A stretch of DNA of 64,000 nucleotides from Nocardioides lijunqiniae (lineage in GTDB: Bacteria; Actinomycetota; Actinomycetes; Propionibacteriales; Nocardioidaceae), in the NCBI RefSeq assembly GCF_015024225.1, contig NZ_JACJGM010000025.1, forward strand, positions 1-64,000, given 5' to 3'. The notes beneath the pieces are model-generated. The model was not told the origin of the DNA. It saw only the letters and a program-made list of their open reading frames with translations, and did not search any database. Position 1 is the stretch's first letter, and each line of letters opens with the position of its first letter. Shown here in pieces: positions 47,921-55,913 of the stretch. The position numbers and the translations under genes are program-made.

Positions 47921-48463
47921 TCAGCGTGCGAGGTCGGTCACCACCTCGGCGCCGGGCAGCAGGCCCAGCCGCGCGCCGGGGAGCAGCAGCTTGGAGCGAC
48001 GTACGCCGGAGCCGATCACCGCCGTCTCGATCTCCACGGCGCGGGCGTCGACGAGCACGCGCCACCCGGCCGGCAGCCCGAGCGGGGTGATCCCGCCGTG
48101 CTCCATGCCGGACTCCGCCACGGCGCGCTCCATGGGCAGGAACGAGCACTTGCGCACCCCCAGCAGCCGACGGACGACGCCGTTGACGTCGGCGCGGGTG
48201 TCGGCGCGCACGACGCAGGCCGCGACCCGCTCCTCGCCGTCGCGACGGCCGGCCACCAGCACGCAGTTGGCGCTGGCCTCGGGCGGTACGCCGTAGGCGT
48301 CGCCGAACGCAGCGGTGTCGGCCAGCTCGGCGTCGATGGCCGTGACGGCCGGCGATCCGGCGTGCGCCCAGGACGCCAGCGCCGCCGCCACCGGCGGAGC
48401 GAGGAGCTCCGGGTGGTCGGCGGCGGGCAGGGACTCGAGGGTGCCGAGGTGGGGGAGGGTCAC
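47921..48463 (-). CDS. YbaK/EbsC-family aminoacyl-tRNA deacylase-like protein
   Basis: The 180-residue protein has the YbaK fold that hydrolyses mischarged tRNA (Cys-tRNA-Pro or Ala-tRNA-Pro type). The conserved Lys sits in LLGVRKCSFLP and the MEHGGITPLGLP stretch forms the pocket. GTG 48463 is preferred because the family domain starts there; CACGAT lies 6 bp upstream. A free-standing editing or related hydrolase role is likely. It is not evidently linked to its neighbours. Confidence 0.85.
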   Translation of the reverse strand: MTLPHLGTLESLPAADHPELLAPPVAAALASWAHAGSPAVTAIDAELADTAAFGDAYGVPPEASANCVLVAGRRDGEERVAACVVRADTRADVNGVVRRLLGVRKCSFLPMERAVAESGMEHGGITPLGLPAGWRVLVDARAVEIETAVIGSGVRRSKLLLPGARLGLLPGAEVVTDLAR

Positions 48464-48504
48464 GGGGCCATCGTGCCAAGGCGGCCCGACCGGGCCGTCA
48501 CGAC

Positions 48505-48831
48505 TCACGCCTCGCGGTCCTGCGGCTCCTCGGCGTCCTCGACCTCGCGCTGCTCGCGCTGCCCGTGCGGCTCGCGCGCAGCGGGCTCGACCCAGCCGGT
48601 GTGCTGCGCGCCGTGGCGGCGCCGGGTGGTCACGGCCGCGGCGACCAGGCCCACCGCGCCGGCCAGCACCCAGGGGATCGGCAGCAGCCACCGCACGTCG
48701 CTGCCCTCGACCGCGTCGTTGGCGATCAGGGACCAGACGACGGCCAGGCCCACGAAGGCGAGGCCCATCACCAGCTGGCCGATGTTGACCGGGTGCCGGC
48801 CGGCCTCGAGGGTGTCGCGCATGTCGCTCAT
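48505..48831 (-). CDS. Small membrane protein with charged tail
   Basis: The 108-residue product has two hydrophobic segments (about 18-38 and 48-68) and a C-terminal tail very rich in Glu, Arg and Gln. The start overlaps the stop of the PspC-domain gene (ATGA), so they are co-translated and may form a complex. No family is recognised. Confidence 0.75.
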   Translation of the reverse strand: MSDMRDTLEAGRHPVNIGQLVMGLAFVGLAVVWSLIANDAVEGSDVRWLLPIPWVLAGAVGLVAAAVTTRRRHGAQHTGWVEPAAREPHGQREQREVEDAEEPQDREA

Positions 48832-50036
48832 CGGGGGCTCCTTCGGGTGTCGACCACGATCTCGCCGAAGGCGACCTCGGCGTCGATCGTGAGCAGGGGG
48901 GCGTCGTCGCCACCCCGGTGGAAGTGGCTGTCGGAGCCGTCGCGGTCGTCACCGAACAGGGACGAGTGACCGAGGCCGTCGACGGTCGCGTCGGCGTCCA
49001 CGTCGACACCGTCGGGGACGATCACCTCGATCCGGCCGAAGGTCGACTCCAGCTCGAGGGTGAGCCCGTCCAGGGCCTCCGGGTCGTCGAGCTGCCGCAG
49101 GTCCAGGACGATCTCGCCGGCGCCGAGCTCGTAGCGCTCGTCCAGCTGCGCCACGGTGCGCGGCGTCTCCACGATCTGTCCGCCGTCGATCTCCCCGGCG
49201 GCGGTGGTCGCGGCCGTCACGACCGCCGTGAGGAGGCCGAGGGCGATCAGCCCGCCGGCCCGCCCGTAGAACGCCCCGAGCAGCAGCATGGCGCCGGTGA
49301 CTCCCAGCGCCAGCGCGGGATAGCTGGAGGCGGTGACGTCGACGCCCGCGAGGTCGACGGTGCCGAGGATGCCCTCCGCCACGACGATGAGCGCGAGGGT
49401 GAACCAGAAGAGGATCGGCCCGCGGCGACGCGGGTGGCGCGGCGGCACCGGCAGCGGTGCGTAGACGGGGTGCGAGGGGGCGGCGTACGCCGGCGGCACC
49501 GTCGTGCCGGCGACCGGTCCGCCTGCGGGCGCCCCAGCTGTGGAGGCAGGGGGTGCGGTCGGCGCGGCGTAGAACGCGCCGGGGGCCGGGCGCTCGCCGC
49601 GGCTCATCACGACGGCCAGCGCGATCAGGCCCACCAGCGCGAGCGGCCAGGGGAAGCCCCATCCGCCGACCGAGTCGCCGAGCATGGCCAGCGCGGCGAC
49701 GAGACCCACGACCCACAGGGCGAACGTGCGGCTGCGCTCATCGAGGTTGACAGTGGCGCTGTGGGTGCGCTCGTCGGGCACCAGCAGCCAGCAGGCGGCG
49801 TACACGATCAGCCCGGCGCCGCCGAAGAAGGAGAGCACCACGAAGGCGACGCGCAGGATGGTGGGGTCGACGTCGAGGTGGCGCGCCAGGCCGCCGGCGA
49901 CGCCCGCGACCTTGCGGTCGTAGGCGGAGCGGCGCAGGCGGCCGAGGTCGCGGACCTCGTCGCGGGTGACCCGGGGGCCGTCGTGGGCGCCGGGGTCTCC
50001 GGCGCCGGAGGGCGCTTCGGGAGGTGTCGTGGTCAT
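48828..50036 (-). CDS. PspC-domain membrane protein with LiaF-like C-terminal domain
   Basis: The 402-residue protein has an N-terminal PspC domain (about 40-95, RKVAGVAGGLARHLDVDPTILRVAFV), four or more further membrane segments and a Pro/Ala-rich linker. The C-terminal beta-rich region (about 300-400) resembles the toastrack domain of LiaF/YvqF, with ELESTFGRIEVIVPDG. LiaF proteins inhibit envelope-stress two-component systems. A PspC-histidine kinase is encoded divergently, which fits that role. ATG 50036 is chosen for domain placement. Confidence 0.85.
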   Translation of the reverse strand: MTTTPPEAPSGAGDPGAHDGPRVTRDEVRDLGRLRRSAYDRKVAGVAGGLARHLDVDPTILRVAFVVLSFFGGAGLIVYAACWLLVPDERTHSATVNLDERSRTFALWVVGLVAALAMLGDSVGGWGFPWPLALVGLIALAVVMSRGERPAPGAFYAAPTAPPASTAGAPAGGPVAGTTVPPAYAAPSHPVYAPLPVPPRHPRRRGPILFWFTLALIVVAEGILGTVDLAGVDVTASSYPALALGVTGAMLLLGAFYGRAGGLIALGLLTAVVTAATTAAGEIDGGQIVETPRTVAQLDERYELGAGEIVLDLRQLDDPEALDGLTLELESTFGRIEVIVPDGVDVDADATVDGLGHSSLFGDDRDGSDSHFHRGGDDAPLLTIDAEVAFGEIVVDTRRSPR

Positions 50037-50121
50037 GGCTCCAGCCTGGTCCCCGTGCGTGCTCCCCACCATCGGGGACGACCCTGATCCTGGCACGTCG
50101 GAAGGCCCTCGGTCTCAGGGT

Positions 50122-50135
50122 CCGACCGGGGTCGG
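50122..50135. promoter_or_regulatory. CCGACC-GG-GGTCGG palindrome between divergent PspC genes
   Basis: A perfect 14-bp palindrome lies 45 bp upstream of the kinase start and 86 bp from the divergent PspC/LiaF start. It is a candidate site for the response regulator encoded in the operon, making the system autoregulatory. Confidence 0.4.
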
Positions 50136-50179
50136 TCCTCATGTGGTGGGGGCCCGCGCTGTGTGACGATGGAGCCACG

Positions 50180-51472
50180 ATGAGCACTGCTTCCGCGCCG
50201 CCCCGGCCCGAGCTCCGACCGGAGGTCCGCCGCGCCTACCGCGACACCCACGAGCCGGTCATCGGCGGCGTCGCGGCCGGCCTGGCCCACCACCTCGGGG
50301 TGCCCGTGCTGTGGGTGCGTGCCGCGTTCGTCGTGACCGCCGTGATGGGCGGCCTGGGCATCGCCCTCTACGCCGGCCTGTGGCTGATGCTGCCGGCCGC
50401 GCCGCACTTCGTCGCCCAGGCGCCCGGCCTCGAGAGCGCCAGCCGCGGCGGCCGCAGGCCCGGGCGGATCCGCCGGCTGGGCGACGTCGGTCCGGTGATC
50501 GCGCTCGCCGCGCTGGGGCTCGGTGCCGTCCTCGTCCTGGAGGCGGTCGTCGGCCGGGGCGGCGTCGTGTGGCCCGTCGCCATCGGCCTGGTCGGCCTCG
50601 CGCTGCTGTGGCGCCAGGCCGACGAGGCCCAGCGCGAGCGCTGGCTCGACACCAGCGGCCGGGTCGACATGGTCCGGGTCGTGTTCGGCAACGGCGGCTG
50701 GGCGTCGTACGCCCGAGTCGGCATCGGCGTGGTGCTGCTGCTGTCGGCCTTCTTCGTCTTCGGCTTCGACAACGGCTCGCTCCAGCAGGCGCGCGGCGCG
50801 CTGATCGCCGGCGGGCTCGGCGTGGCCGGGCTGCTGCTGGTCGTCGGTCCCTGGATCTTCCGGCTGGCCTCCGAGCTGACCGACGAGCGCGCCGAGCGGA
50901 TCCGCACGCAGGAGCGCGCCGACGTGGCCGCCCACCTGCACGACTCGGTGCTCCAGACCCTCGCCCTCATCCAGAAGAACCCCGCCGACGCCGCCACGGT
51001 CGCGAAGCTCGCTCGCGCCCAGGAGCGCGACCTCCGCGCCTGGCTCTACTCCGGGGAGGCCACCGACGAGCGCAGCCTCGCCTCCGCCCTGCGGGGGATC
51101 GCGGCCGAGGTCGAGGACGCCCACGGCATCTCGGTCGACGTCGTCAACGTCGGCGACTGCGACATGCACGAGGCGCTGCGACCCGTCGTGGCGGCCGCCC
51201 GTGAGGCGCTCACCAACGCCGCCAAGCACGCCGGCACCCCCCGCGTCGACGTCTACGCCGAGGTGTCGCCCGGCGCCGTCGACGTGTTCGTGCGCGACCG
51301 GGGCCCGGGCTTCGACCCCGACGCGGCCCCCGACGACCGCTACGGCGTACGACACAGCATCATCGACCGCATGCAGCGGCACGGCGGCACGGCCGAGATC
51401 CGCTCCGGCGACTCCGGCACCGAGGTCCGGCTGCACCTGCCCTGCCCCACCCAGGAGGACCCCGATGCCTGA
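50180..51472 (+). CDS. PspC-domain sensor histidine kinase
   Basis: The 430-residue kinase starts with a PspC domain (about 15-72: EPVIGGVAAGLAHHLGVPVLWVRAAFVV). Further membrane segments (about 98-150, 175-235) and a HisKA_3 dimerisation helix with HLHDSVLQTLALIQ (phospho-acceptor His about 254) follow, then an HATPase domain (EALTNAAKHA, DRGPGFD). It senses envelope state and phosphorylates the adjacent response regulator. ATG 50180 starts just before the PspC domain. It overlaps the regulator gene by 8 bp. Confidence 0.92.
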   Translation: MSTASAPPRPELRPEVRRAYRDTHEPVIGGVAAGLAHHLGVPVLWVRAAFVVTAVMGGLGIALYAGLWLMLPAAPHFVAQAPGLESASRGGRRPGRIRRLGDVGPVIALAALGLGAVLVLEAVVGRGGVVWPVAIGLVGLALLWRQADEAQRERWLDTSGRVDMVRVVFGNGGWASYARVGIGVVLLLSAFFVFGFDNGSLQQARGALIAGGLGVAGLLLVVGPWIFRLASELTDERAERIRTQERADVAAHLHDSVLQTLALIQKNPADAATVAKLARAQERDLRAWLYSGEATDERSLASALRGIAAEVEDAHGISVDVVNVGDCDMHEALRPVVAAAREALTNAAKHAGTPRVDVYAEVSPGAVDVFVRDRGPGFDPDAAPDDRYGVRHSIIDRMQRHGGTAEIRSGDSGTEVRLHLPCPTQEDPDA

Positions 51473-52130
51473 CCAGACCCTCGTGCGCGTCGTCATCGTC
51501 GACGACCACGCCATGTTCCGCAGCGGCGTGCGCGCCGAGCTCGTCGGCGTGGGCGCCGGACACATCGAGGTGCTCGCCGAGGCCGCCGACGTCGACGAGG
51601 CCATCGCGGCCGTGCTCGAGCACCGCCCCGACGTCGTGCTGCTCGACGTCCACCTGCCCGGGGGAGGAGGGGTCGAGGTGATGCGACGGCTGCCCGCCGA
51701 GCGACGCCTGGAGACGTCGTTCCTCGCGCTGTCGGTCAGCGACGCCGCGGAGGACGTGATCGGCACCATCCGCGGCGGGGCGCGCGGCTACGTCACCAAG
51801 ACCATCACCGGTCCCGAGCTGGTGTCCGCGATCCGGCGCGTGGCGGACGGCGACGCGGTGTTCTCGCCGCGCCTGGCCGGCTTCGTGCTCGATGCCTTCG
51901 CCGGCTCCATCGACGTGGCCGCCGTCGACGAGGACCTCGACCGGCTCACCGAGCGCGAGCGCGAGGTGATGCGGCTGATCGCCCGTGGCTACTCCTACAA
52001 GGAGGTCGCCAAGGAGCTGTTCATCTCCATCAAGACCGTGGAGACCCACATGTCCTCGGTGCTGCGCAAGCTGCAGCTCTCCTCGCGCCACGAGCTGACC
52101 CGCTGGGCCTCGGACCGCCGCCTGCTGTGA
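51465..52130 (+). CDS. NarL/LuxR-family response regulator
   Basis: The 221-residue regulator has a receiver domain (1-125; acidic pocket VDDHAMF, phospho-Asp about 60 in VVLLDVHLPGGGG, Lys in YVTKTI) and a C-terminal LuxR-type HTH (about 155-215, LTEREREVMRLIARGYSYKEVAKELFISIKTVETHM). It is partnered with the overlapping PspC-histidine kinase. Likely targets include the divergent PspC/LiaF operon. Confidence 0.94.
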   Translation: MPDQTLVRVVIVDDHAMFRSGVRAELVGVGAGHIEVLAEAADVDEAIAAVLEHRPDVVLLDVHLPGGGGVEVMRRLPAERRLETSFLALSVSDAAEDVIGTIRGGARGYVTKTITGPELVSAIRRVADGDAVFSPRLAGFVLDAFAGSIDVAAVDEDLDRLTEREREVMRLIARGYSYKEVAKELFISIKTVETHMSSVLRKLQLSSRHELTRWASDRRLL

Positions 52131-52222
52131 CCACCTGACGGACACCTGGTCGTCACCGGGGGTTTGGGAGCCGGTCGTGGGGGTATGGGGGCTTGACGCA
52201 TCGCCCGAGCCAGGAGGCCCCT

Positions 52223-53662
52223 GTGAGCACTGCGAGTCCCGACACCACGGCAGAGCCCGAGGGGGGCGAGGAGCTCAAGCGGACCATCACGGGTCGCCTG
52301 CTCTTCTTCTACACGCTCGGCGACGTGCTCGGCTCGGGGATCTACGTCCTCGTCGGCCTGGTCGCCGCCGCCGTGGGCGGCGCCTTCTGGATCGCCTTCG
52401 CCCTCGGCGTGTCCGTCGCGGCCATCACCGGGTCGGCGTACGCGGAGCTGGTGACGAAGTACCCGCGAGCCGCGGGCGCGTCGCTCTACGTCAACAAGGC
52501 CTTCGGCAGCCGCCCGCTCACCTTCCTGATCACGGTGTCCTTCCTCGCCGCGAGCATGGCGGCGTCCGGATCGCTGGCGGTCGGCTTCGCCTCCTACTTC
52601 GACACGCTCTGGTCCGGCCCGCCGGCCCTGATCGTCTCGCTGGTCTTCGTGGCGCTGCTCGTGGTCGTCAACTTCATCGGCATCACCGAATCGGTGTGGA
52701 TGAACATGCTGATGACCTTCGTCGAGGTCGGCGGCCTCGTGATCGTCCTCATCATCGGCATCGTCTTCATCTTCCAGGGCAACGCCGACTTCGGCGTGCT
52801 CACCGAGATCGACACGTCCGGTGAGTTCAGCAGCCCGGCGCTCGCGGTCCTGGCCGGCATCTCCTTCTCGTTCTTCGCGATGACCGGGTTCGAGAACACC
52901 GCCAACGTCGCCGAGGAGACGGTCGACCCCTACAAGGCGTTCCCGCGCTCGCTGGTCGGCGGCATGATCGTCGCCGGTGTCGTCTACGTCCTGGTCTCGA
53001 TGGCCGCCGCGCTGACGGTGCCGACGGAGACGCTGGCCACCTCGGACGCCGCGCTGCTCGAGGTGGTCAAGACCGGCATCCTGCCCATCTCGACCGACTT
53101 CATGACCACACTGTTCTCGGTCATCGCGCTGATCGCCATCACCAACACCACGCTGGTCACGATCGTCACCCAGCCCCGCGTGCTGTACGGCATGGCGAAG
53201 GAGGACGTCGTTCCCGCGGTGTTCGCGAAGGTCCACCCCGTCCGCCGCAGCCCCTGGGTCGGCCTGATCTTCTCCGGCGTCGTCGTCGGCTCGCTGCTGG
53301 TCATCGGCACCCTCGTGACGGAGGCCGGGGGCGGCATCGACCTGGTCGGGCGTCTCGCCACCGTCACGGTCGTCCTCCTCCTGGCGATCTACGCGCTGGT
53401 GATCGTCGCCTGCCTCAAGCTGCGTGGCCAGGACGAGGGCGAGCCGTTCTACCGGGCCAACACCCCGCTGCTGTTCGTGGGCCTGGTCGGCAACCTCGGG
53501 ATCCTCTACTTCACGATCTACGACGACCCGCACTCGCTGATCTGGTGCGCGGGTCTGCTCGGCGTCGGCCTGGTGCTCTTCCTGGCGGAGTACTTCTTCG
53601 GCTCCCGTGACCGATCCAACGACATCGAGCCCGGCACCGCCGCGGCCGAGAAGGAGCTGTGA
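52223..53662 (+). CDS. APC-superfamily amino acid permease
   Basis: This 479-residue secondary transporter has about twelve membrane segments and the TM1 motif GDVLGSGIYVLVG (about 33), which binds the amino acid backbone, plus FSFFAMTGFENTANVAEE in TM6. The substrate is probably an amino acid or amine. GTG 52223 is chosen because aggagg lies 7 bp upstream; an in-frame TTG at 52193 lacks one. It overlaps or abuts the universal stress gene, a common fusion or pairing in APC transporters. Confidence 0.9.
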   Translation: MSTASPDTTAEPEGGEELKRTITGRLLFFYTLGDVLGSGIYVLVGLVAAAVGGAFWIAFALGVSVAAITGSAYAELVTKYPRAAGASLYVNKAFGSRPLTFLITVSFLAASMAASGSLAVGFASYFDTLWSGPPALIVSLVFVALLVVVNFIGITESVWMNMLMTFVEVGGLVIVLIIGIVFIFQGNADFGVLTEIDTSGEFSSPALAVLAGISFSFFAMTGFENTANVAEETVDPYKAFPRSLVGGMIVAGVVYVLVSMAAALTVPTETLATSDAALLEVVKTGILPISTDFMTTLFSVIALIAITNTTLVTIVTQPRVLYGMAKEDVVPAVFAKVHPVRRSPWVGLIFSGVVVGSLLVIGTLVTEAGGGIDLVGRLATVTVVLLLAIYALVIVACLKLRGQDEGEPFYRANTPLLFVGLVGNLGILYFTIYDDPHSLIWCAGLLGVGLVLFLAEYFFGSRDRSNDIEPGTAAAEKEL

Positions 53663-53664
53663 CC

Positions 53665-54144
53665 ATGCACGTCATCGTCGCCACCGACGGGTCCAAGCAG
53701 TCCCTCGCGGCTGCCCGGCACCTGAAGTCGTTCGCCGACCCGGAGAAGATCACCACCATCTCGGTGGTCGCGGTGATCCGTCCGTACGCCGCCGTGGCGT
53801 TCGCCGACGACCTCTCACCGCGCCAGTCCCCGAAGGCCGACCTGGAGTCGCTGTCCTTCCGCGACGCCGCCGACTCCGCGACCAAGGTCGTGGCCGGCGT
53901 CTTCGACGGCTGGGGACCCAAGGTGCAGATCCGGATCCGCAGCGGCTCCCCGGCCACCGAGATCATCAAGGCGGCCAAGCAGGCCGACGCCGGCCTCGTG
54001 GTGGTCGCCGCGGGAAGCCGGGGACTCAGCGACACCGTGCTGCTCGGCAGCACCGCGCAGCGCGTCCAGCACTCCGCGCCCTGCCCGGTGCTCGTCGTAC
54101 GACCGGCGCCGCGCAAGCGCAAGCCCAAGGCCACGAAGAAGTAG
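53665..54144 (+). CDS. Universal stress protein (UspA family)
   Basis: The 159-residue product has the Usp fold with ATDGS at the first strand and the ATP-binding G-2x-G-9x-G(S/T) motif AAGSRGLSDTVLLGST (about 111). The C-terminus is a Lys/Arg-rich tail. ATG 53665 is preferred over GTG 53659 because aaggag is 8 bp from the ATG and only 2 bp from the GTG. Its position 2 bp after the APC permease suggests it regulates that transporter. Confidence 0.9.
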   Translation: MHVIVATDGSKQSLAAARHLKSFADPEKITTISVVAVIRPYAAVAFADDLSPRQSPKADLESLSFRDAADSATKVVAGVFDGWGPKVQIRIRSGSPATEIIKAAKQADAGLVVVAAGSRGLSDTVLLGSTAQRVQHSAPCPVLVVRPAPRKRKPKATKK

Positions 54145-54212
54145 ACGGCGCTCTGCCTCGGGCCGCCCGGCCCGGCGCGAGATCGGGTTGGGTGCGGGAC
54201 GGGGCGGGTCAC

Positions 54213-54218
54213 TAGTCT
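54213..54218 (+). promoter_or_regulatory. -10 hexamer TAGTCT, leaderless start
   Basis: TAGTCT is followed by gcggtc and the ATG at 54225, the same 6-bp spacer sequence as in guaA. Confidence 0.6.
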
Positions 54219-54224
54219 GCGGTC

Positions 54225-54581
54225 ATGGACACCCTGCGCCAGATCCTGCTGATCGTGCACCTGCTCGGCTTCGCCGCGCTCTTCGGCGGCCTGGTGGTCC
54301 AGGCCGGCTCGCAGTTCAAGGCGGTCAACGGGGCGATGCGCGACGGCGCCGGCACCGCCTTCCTCGCGGGCCTCGCGCTGGTCGGCGTCCTCGAGGCCGG
54401 CGACGGCGACGTCAACCACGCCAAGGTCGGCGTCAAGCTCGTCATCGGCCTCGTGATCCTGGTCCTCGTCATGGCCAACCTCCGCAAGGAGCGCATCCCC
54501 CAGGGCCTCTGGGTGGGCCTCCTCCTCCTCACCGTCGCCAACGTCGCCGTCGCCGTCCTCTGGTCCTCCGCGCACGCGTAG
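54225..54581 (+). CDS. Four-helix membrane protein of unknown function
   Basis: This 118-residue protein has four hydrophobic segments (about 6-26, 44-60, 66-85, 94-113), a His in TM1 (IVHLLGFAALFGG) and few charges outside loops. It resembles small actinobacterial integral membrane proteins of unknown role. Expression is predicted to be leaderless. A long palindrome begins 12 bp after its stop. Confidence 0.8.
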   Translation: MDTLRQILLIVHLLGFAALFGGLVVQAGSQFKAVNGAMRDGAGTAFLAGLALVGVLEAGDGDVNHAKVGVKLVIGLVILVLVMANLRKERIPQGLWVGLLLLTVANVAVAVLWSSAHA

Positions 54582-54592
54582 GTCGATCTGCC

Positions 54593-54662
54593 TGTAACAC
54601 GTCGTCCTTTGCTCTTTCAGCCCGCTGCAGCGGGCTGAAAGAGCCGACGACAACGTGTTACA
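54593..54662. repeat. 70-bp palindromic element, copy 1
   Basis: Outer arms TGTAACACGTCGTC (54593-54606) and the near-complement at 54646-54662 surround a perfect 34-bp palindrome (54611-54627 with 54628-54644). The element lies in the 120-bp gap downstream of the AbiEi-like gene. Copy 2 (55794-55867) lies upstream of the same gene and shares the outer arms and the GCTCTTTCAGCCCGCTGCA stretch in the same orientation. Confidence 0.9.
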
Positions 54663-54701
54663 TGCATTCCGGAGGACCTACTTCGACGGCGGCGCGGCAG
54701 G

Positions 54702-55721
54702 TCAGGTGGGCGGGCGCGTGCGCGGGCCACGCGCCAGAAACGGCGTCAGGTCCTCGATCGAGGTGCCGAAGAGGCGCGTGGTCTCGCCGTACTCGCGGCG
54801 GAGGCGCTCCAGCGTCTCCCGGCGCTCGCGGCCCCACAGGTCGGACCAGACGAGCCGGGACATGCCGAGCTTGAAGCCGCAGAGCCAGTCCTGACGCCGC
54901 TTCTCGCGCCAGACGACCTCGTCGGCCGCCACCTGCGCGACGCCTCCCTCGTCGAGGCGCTGGTACTTGATGCGCCCGTCGAACTCGATGAGGTGGCGTC
55001 CGAGCCGCAGGTCGCACCACGCGGTTCGCCGGCCGTCCGTGAGGCCGAACTGGGTCTGCGGCCGGCCCAGCCCCAGCTCGCTCACAAGGAGCCTCGCGAG
55101 CGTCTCGGCGACGTTGTCCGCGCCGGCGTCCGACAGCTCGACCGCCTCACGTGCTCGCGTGACATGCGGCCAGTTGCGCATCGGCAGCACCGCAGCGGAG
55201 AGCGCGTCGAGCTCGCATCCCATCCGGCGCGCCGAGTCGCACGCAGCCACGCCGTACTCCAGCGGGTGCTCCCGCGCGATGTCCACCGCCGTGCGAGCGA
55301 GGTCGAGCACGCGACGTCCTGCCACCGTGACCACCTGGTCGTCTCGGTACGGCGCCAGGTGCTCGGTGACCTCGCGTCGACGGTGCGAGCCGACCAGGCC
55401 CGGCCGGGTCACGTGCGTCCGGGGCTGGGGAGGGTGCAGGATCGCCAGGCCGAGCTCCAGCGCGCTGGAATCGTGACTCATCACATGCGGTCGCACCAGC
55501 GAGAGGCTGACGGCCCGGTCCACCCAGAGCCGGCGCGCGCGCATCGTGGCGGCGGCCGCCACCAGCTCTGCGTCGGCGTAGACCCCCCGTCGCAGGGCGA
55601 CCCAGCCCCCGCTGCGCACGATCCGATCGACCCGGTCAGCGGAGATGCCGACGTCGATCGCCTGCCGACGGGTGATCAGCCCGTGCTGGGCCCCCATCAG
55701 CGCGATCACCTCGGGTCTCAT
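54702..55721 (-). CDS. AbiEi-like winged-helix protein with DUF559/Vsr-type nuclease-fold domain
   Basis: The 339-residue protein has an N-terminal AbiEi_4-type winged helix (about 1-60, GLITRRQAIDVGISADRVDRIVRSGGWVALRRGVYAD). The middle region is typical of these proteins, and the C-terminal restriction-endonuclease-like segment (about 250-300) reads CDLRLGRHLIEFDGRIKYQR. The Asp-x-Glu-like core is CDLR and EFDG. It is annotated in relatives as a type IV antitoxin, but no AbiEii toxin adjoins, so that label is doubtful. Two long palindromes flank the gene closely. Confidence 0.8.
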   Translation of the reverse strand: MRPEVIALMGAQHGLITRRQAIDVGISADRVDRIVRSGGWVALRRGVYADAELVAAAATMRARRLWVDRAVSLSLVRPHVMSHDSSALELGLAILHPPQPRTHVTRPGLVGSHRRREVTEHLAPYRDDQVVTVAGRRVLDLARTAVDIAREHPLEYGVAACDSARRMGCELDALSAAVLPMRNWPHVTRAREAVELSDAGADNVAETLARLLVSELGLGRPQTQFGLTDGRRTAWCDLRLGRHLIEFDGRIKYQRLDEGGVAQVAADEVVWREKRRQDWLCGFKLGMSRLVWSDLWGRERRETLERLRREYGETTRLFGTSIEDLTPFLARGPRTRPPT

Positions 55722-55793
55722 GCCCGAACGCCTGCCCGCCCGCCGCCCTGCCCACGCGTGCGATCTCCAGGTTGTGGAGAACCGCCCAGCAGG

Positions 55794-55867
55794 CATGTAA
55801 CACGTCGTCCCCGGCTCTTTCAGCCCGCTGCAACGGGCGGGAAGTGACGAGGACGACGTGTTACATG
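55794..55867. repeat. 74-bp palindromic element, copy 2
   Basis: Outer arms CATGTAACACGTCGTCC (55794-55810) and its perfect complement (55851-55867). The centre resembles copy 1 (GCTCTTTCAGCCCGCTGCA) but the right inner arm has diverged, so the inner stem is imperfect. It lies between the start of the AbiEi-like gene and pcrA, in a 192-bp gap that otherwise holds only the pcrA promoter. Confidence 0.9.
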
Positions 55868-55913
55868 CGCCAGCACCAGCCCCGGGGGACCCCGGACGTA
55901 GGCTTGAGCCAGC

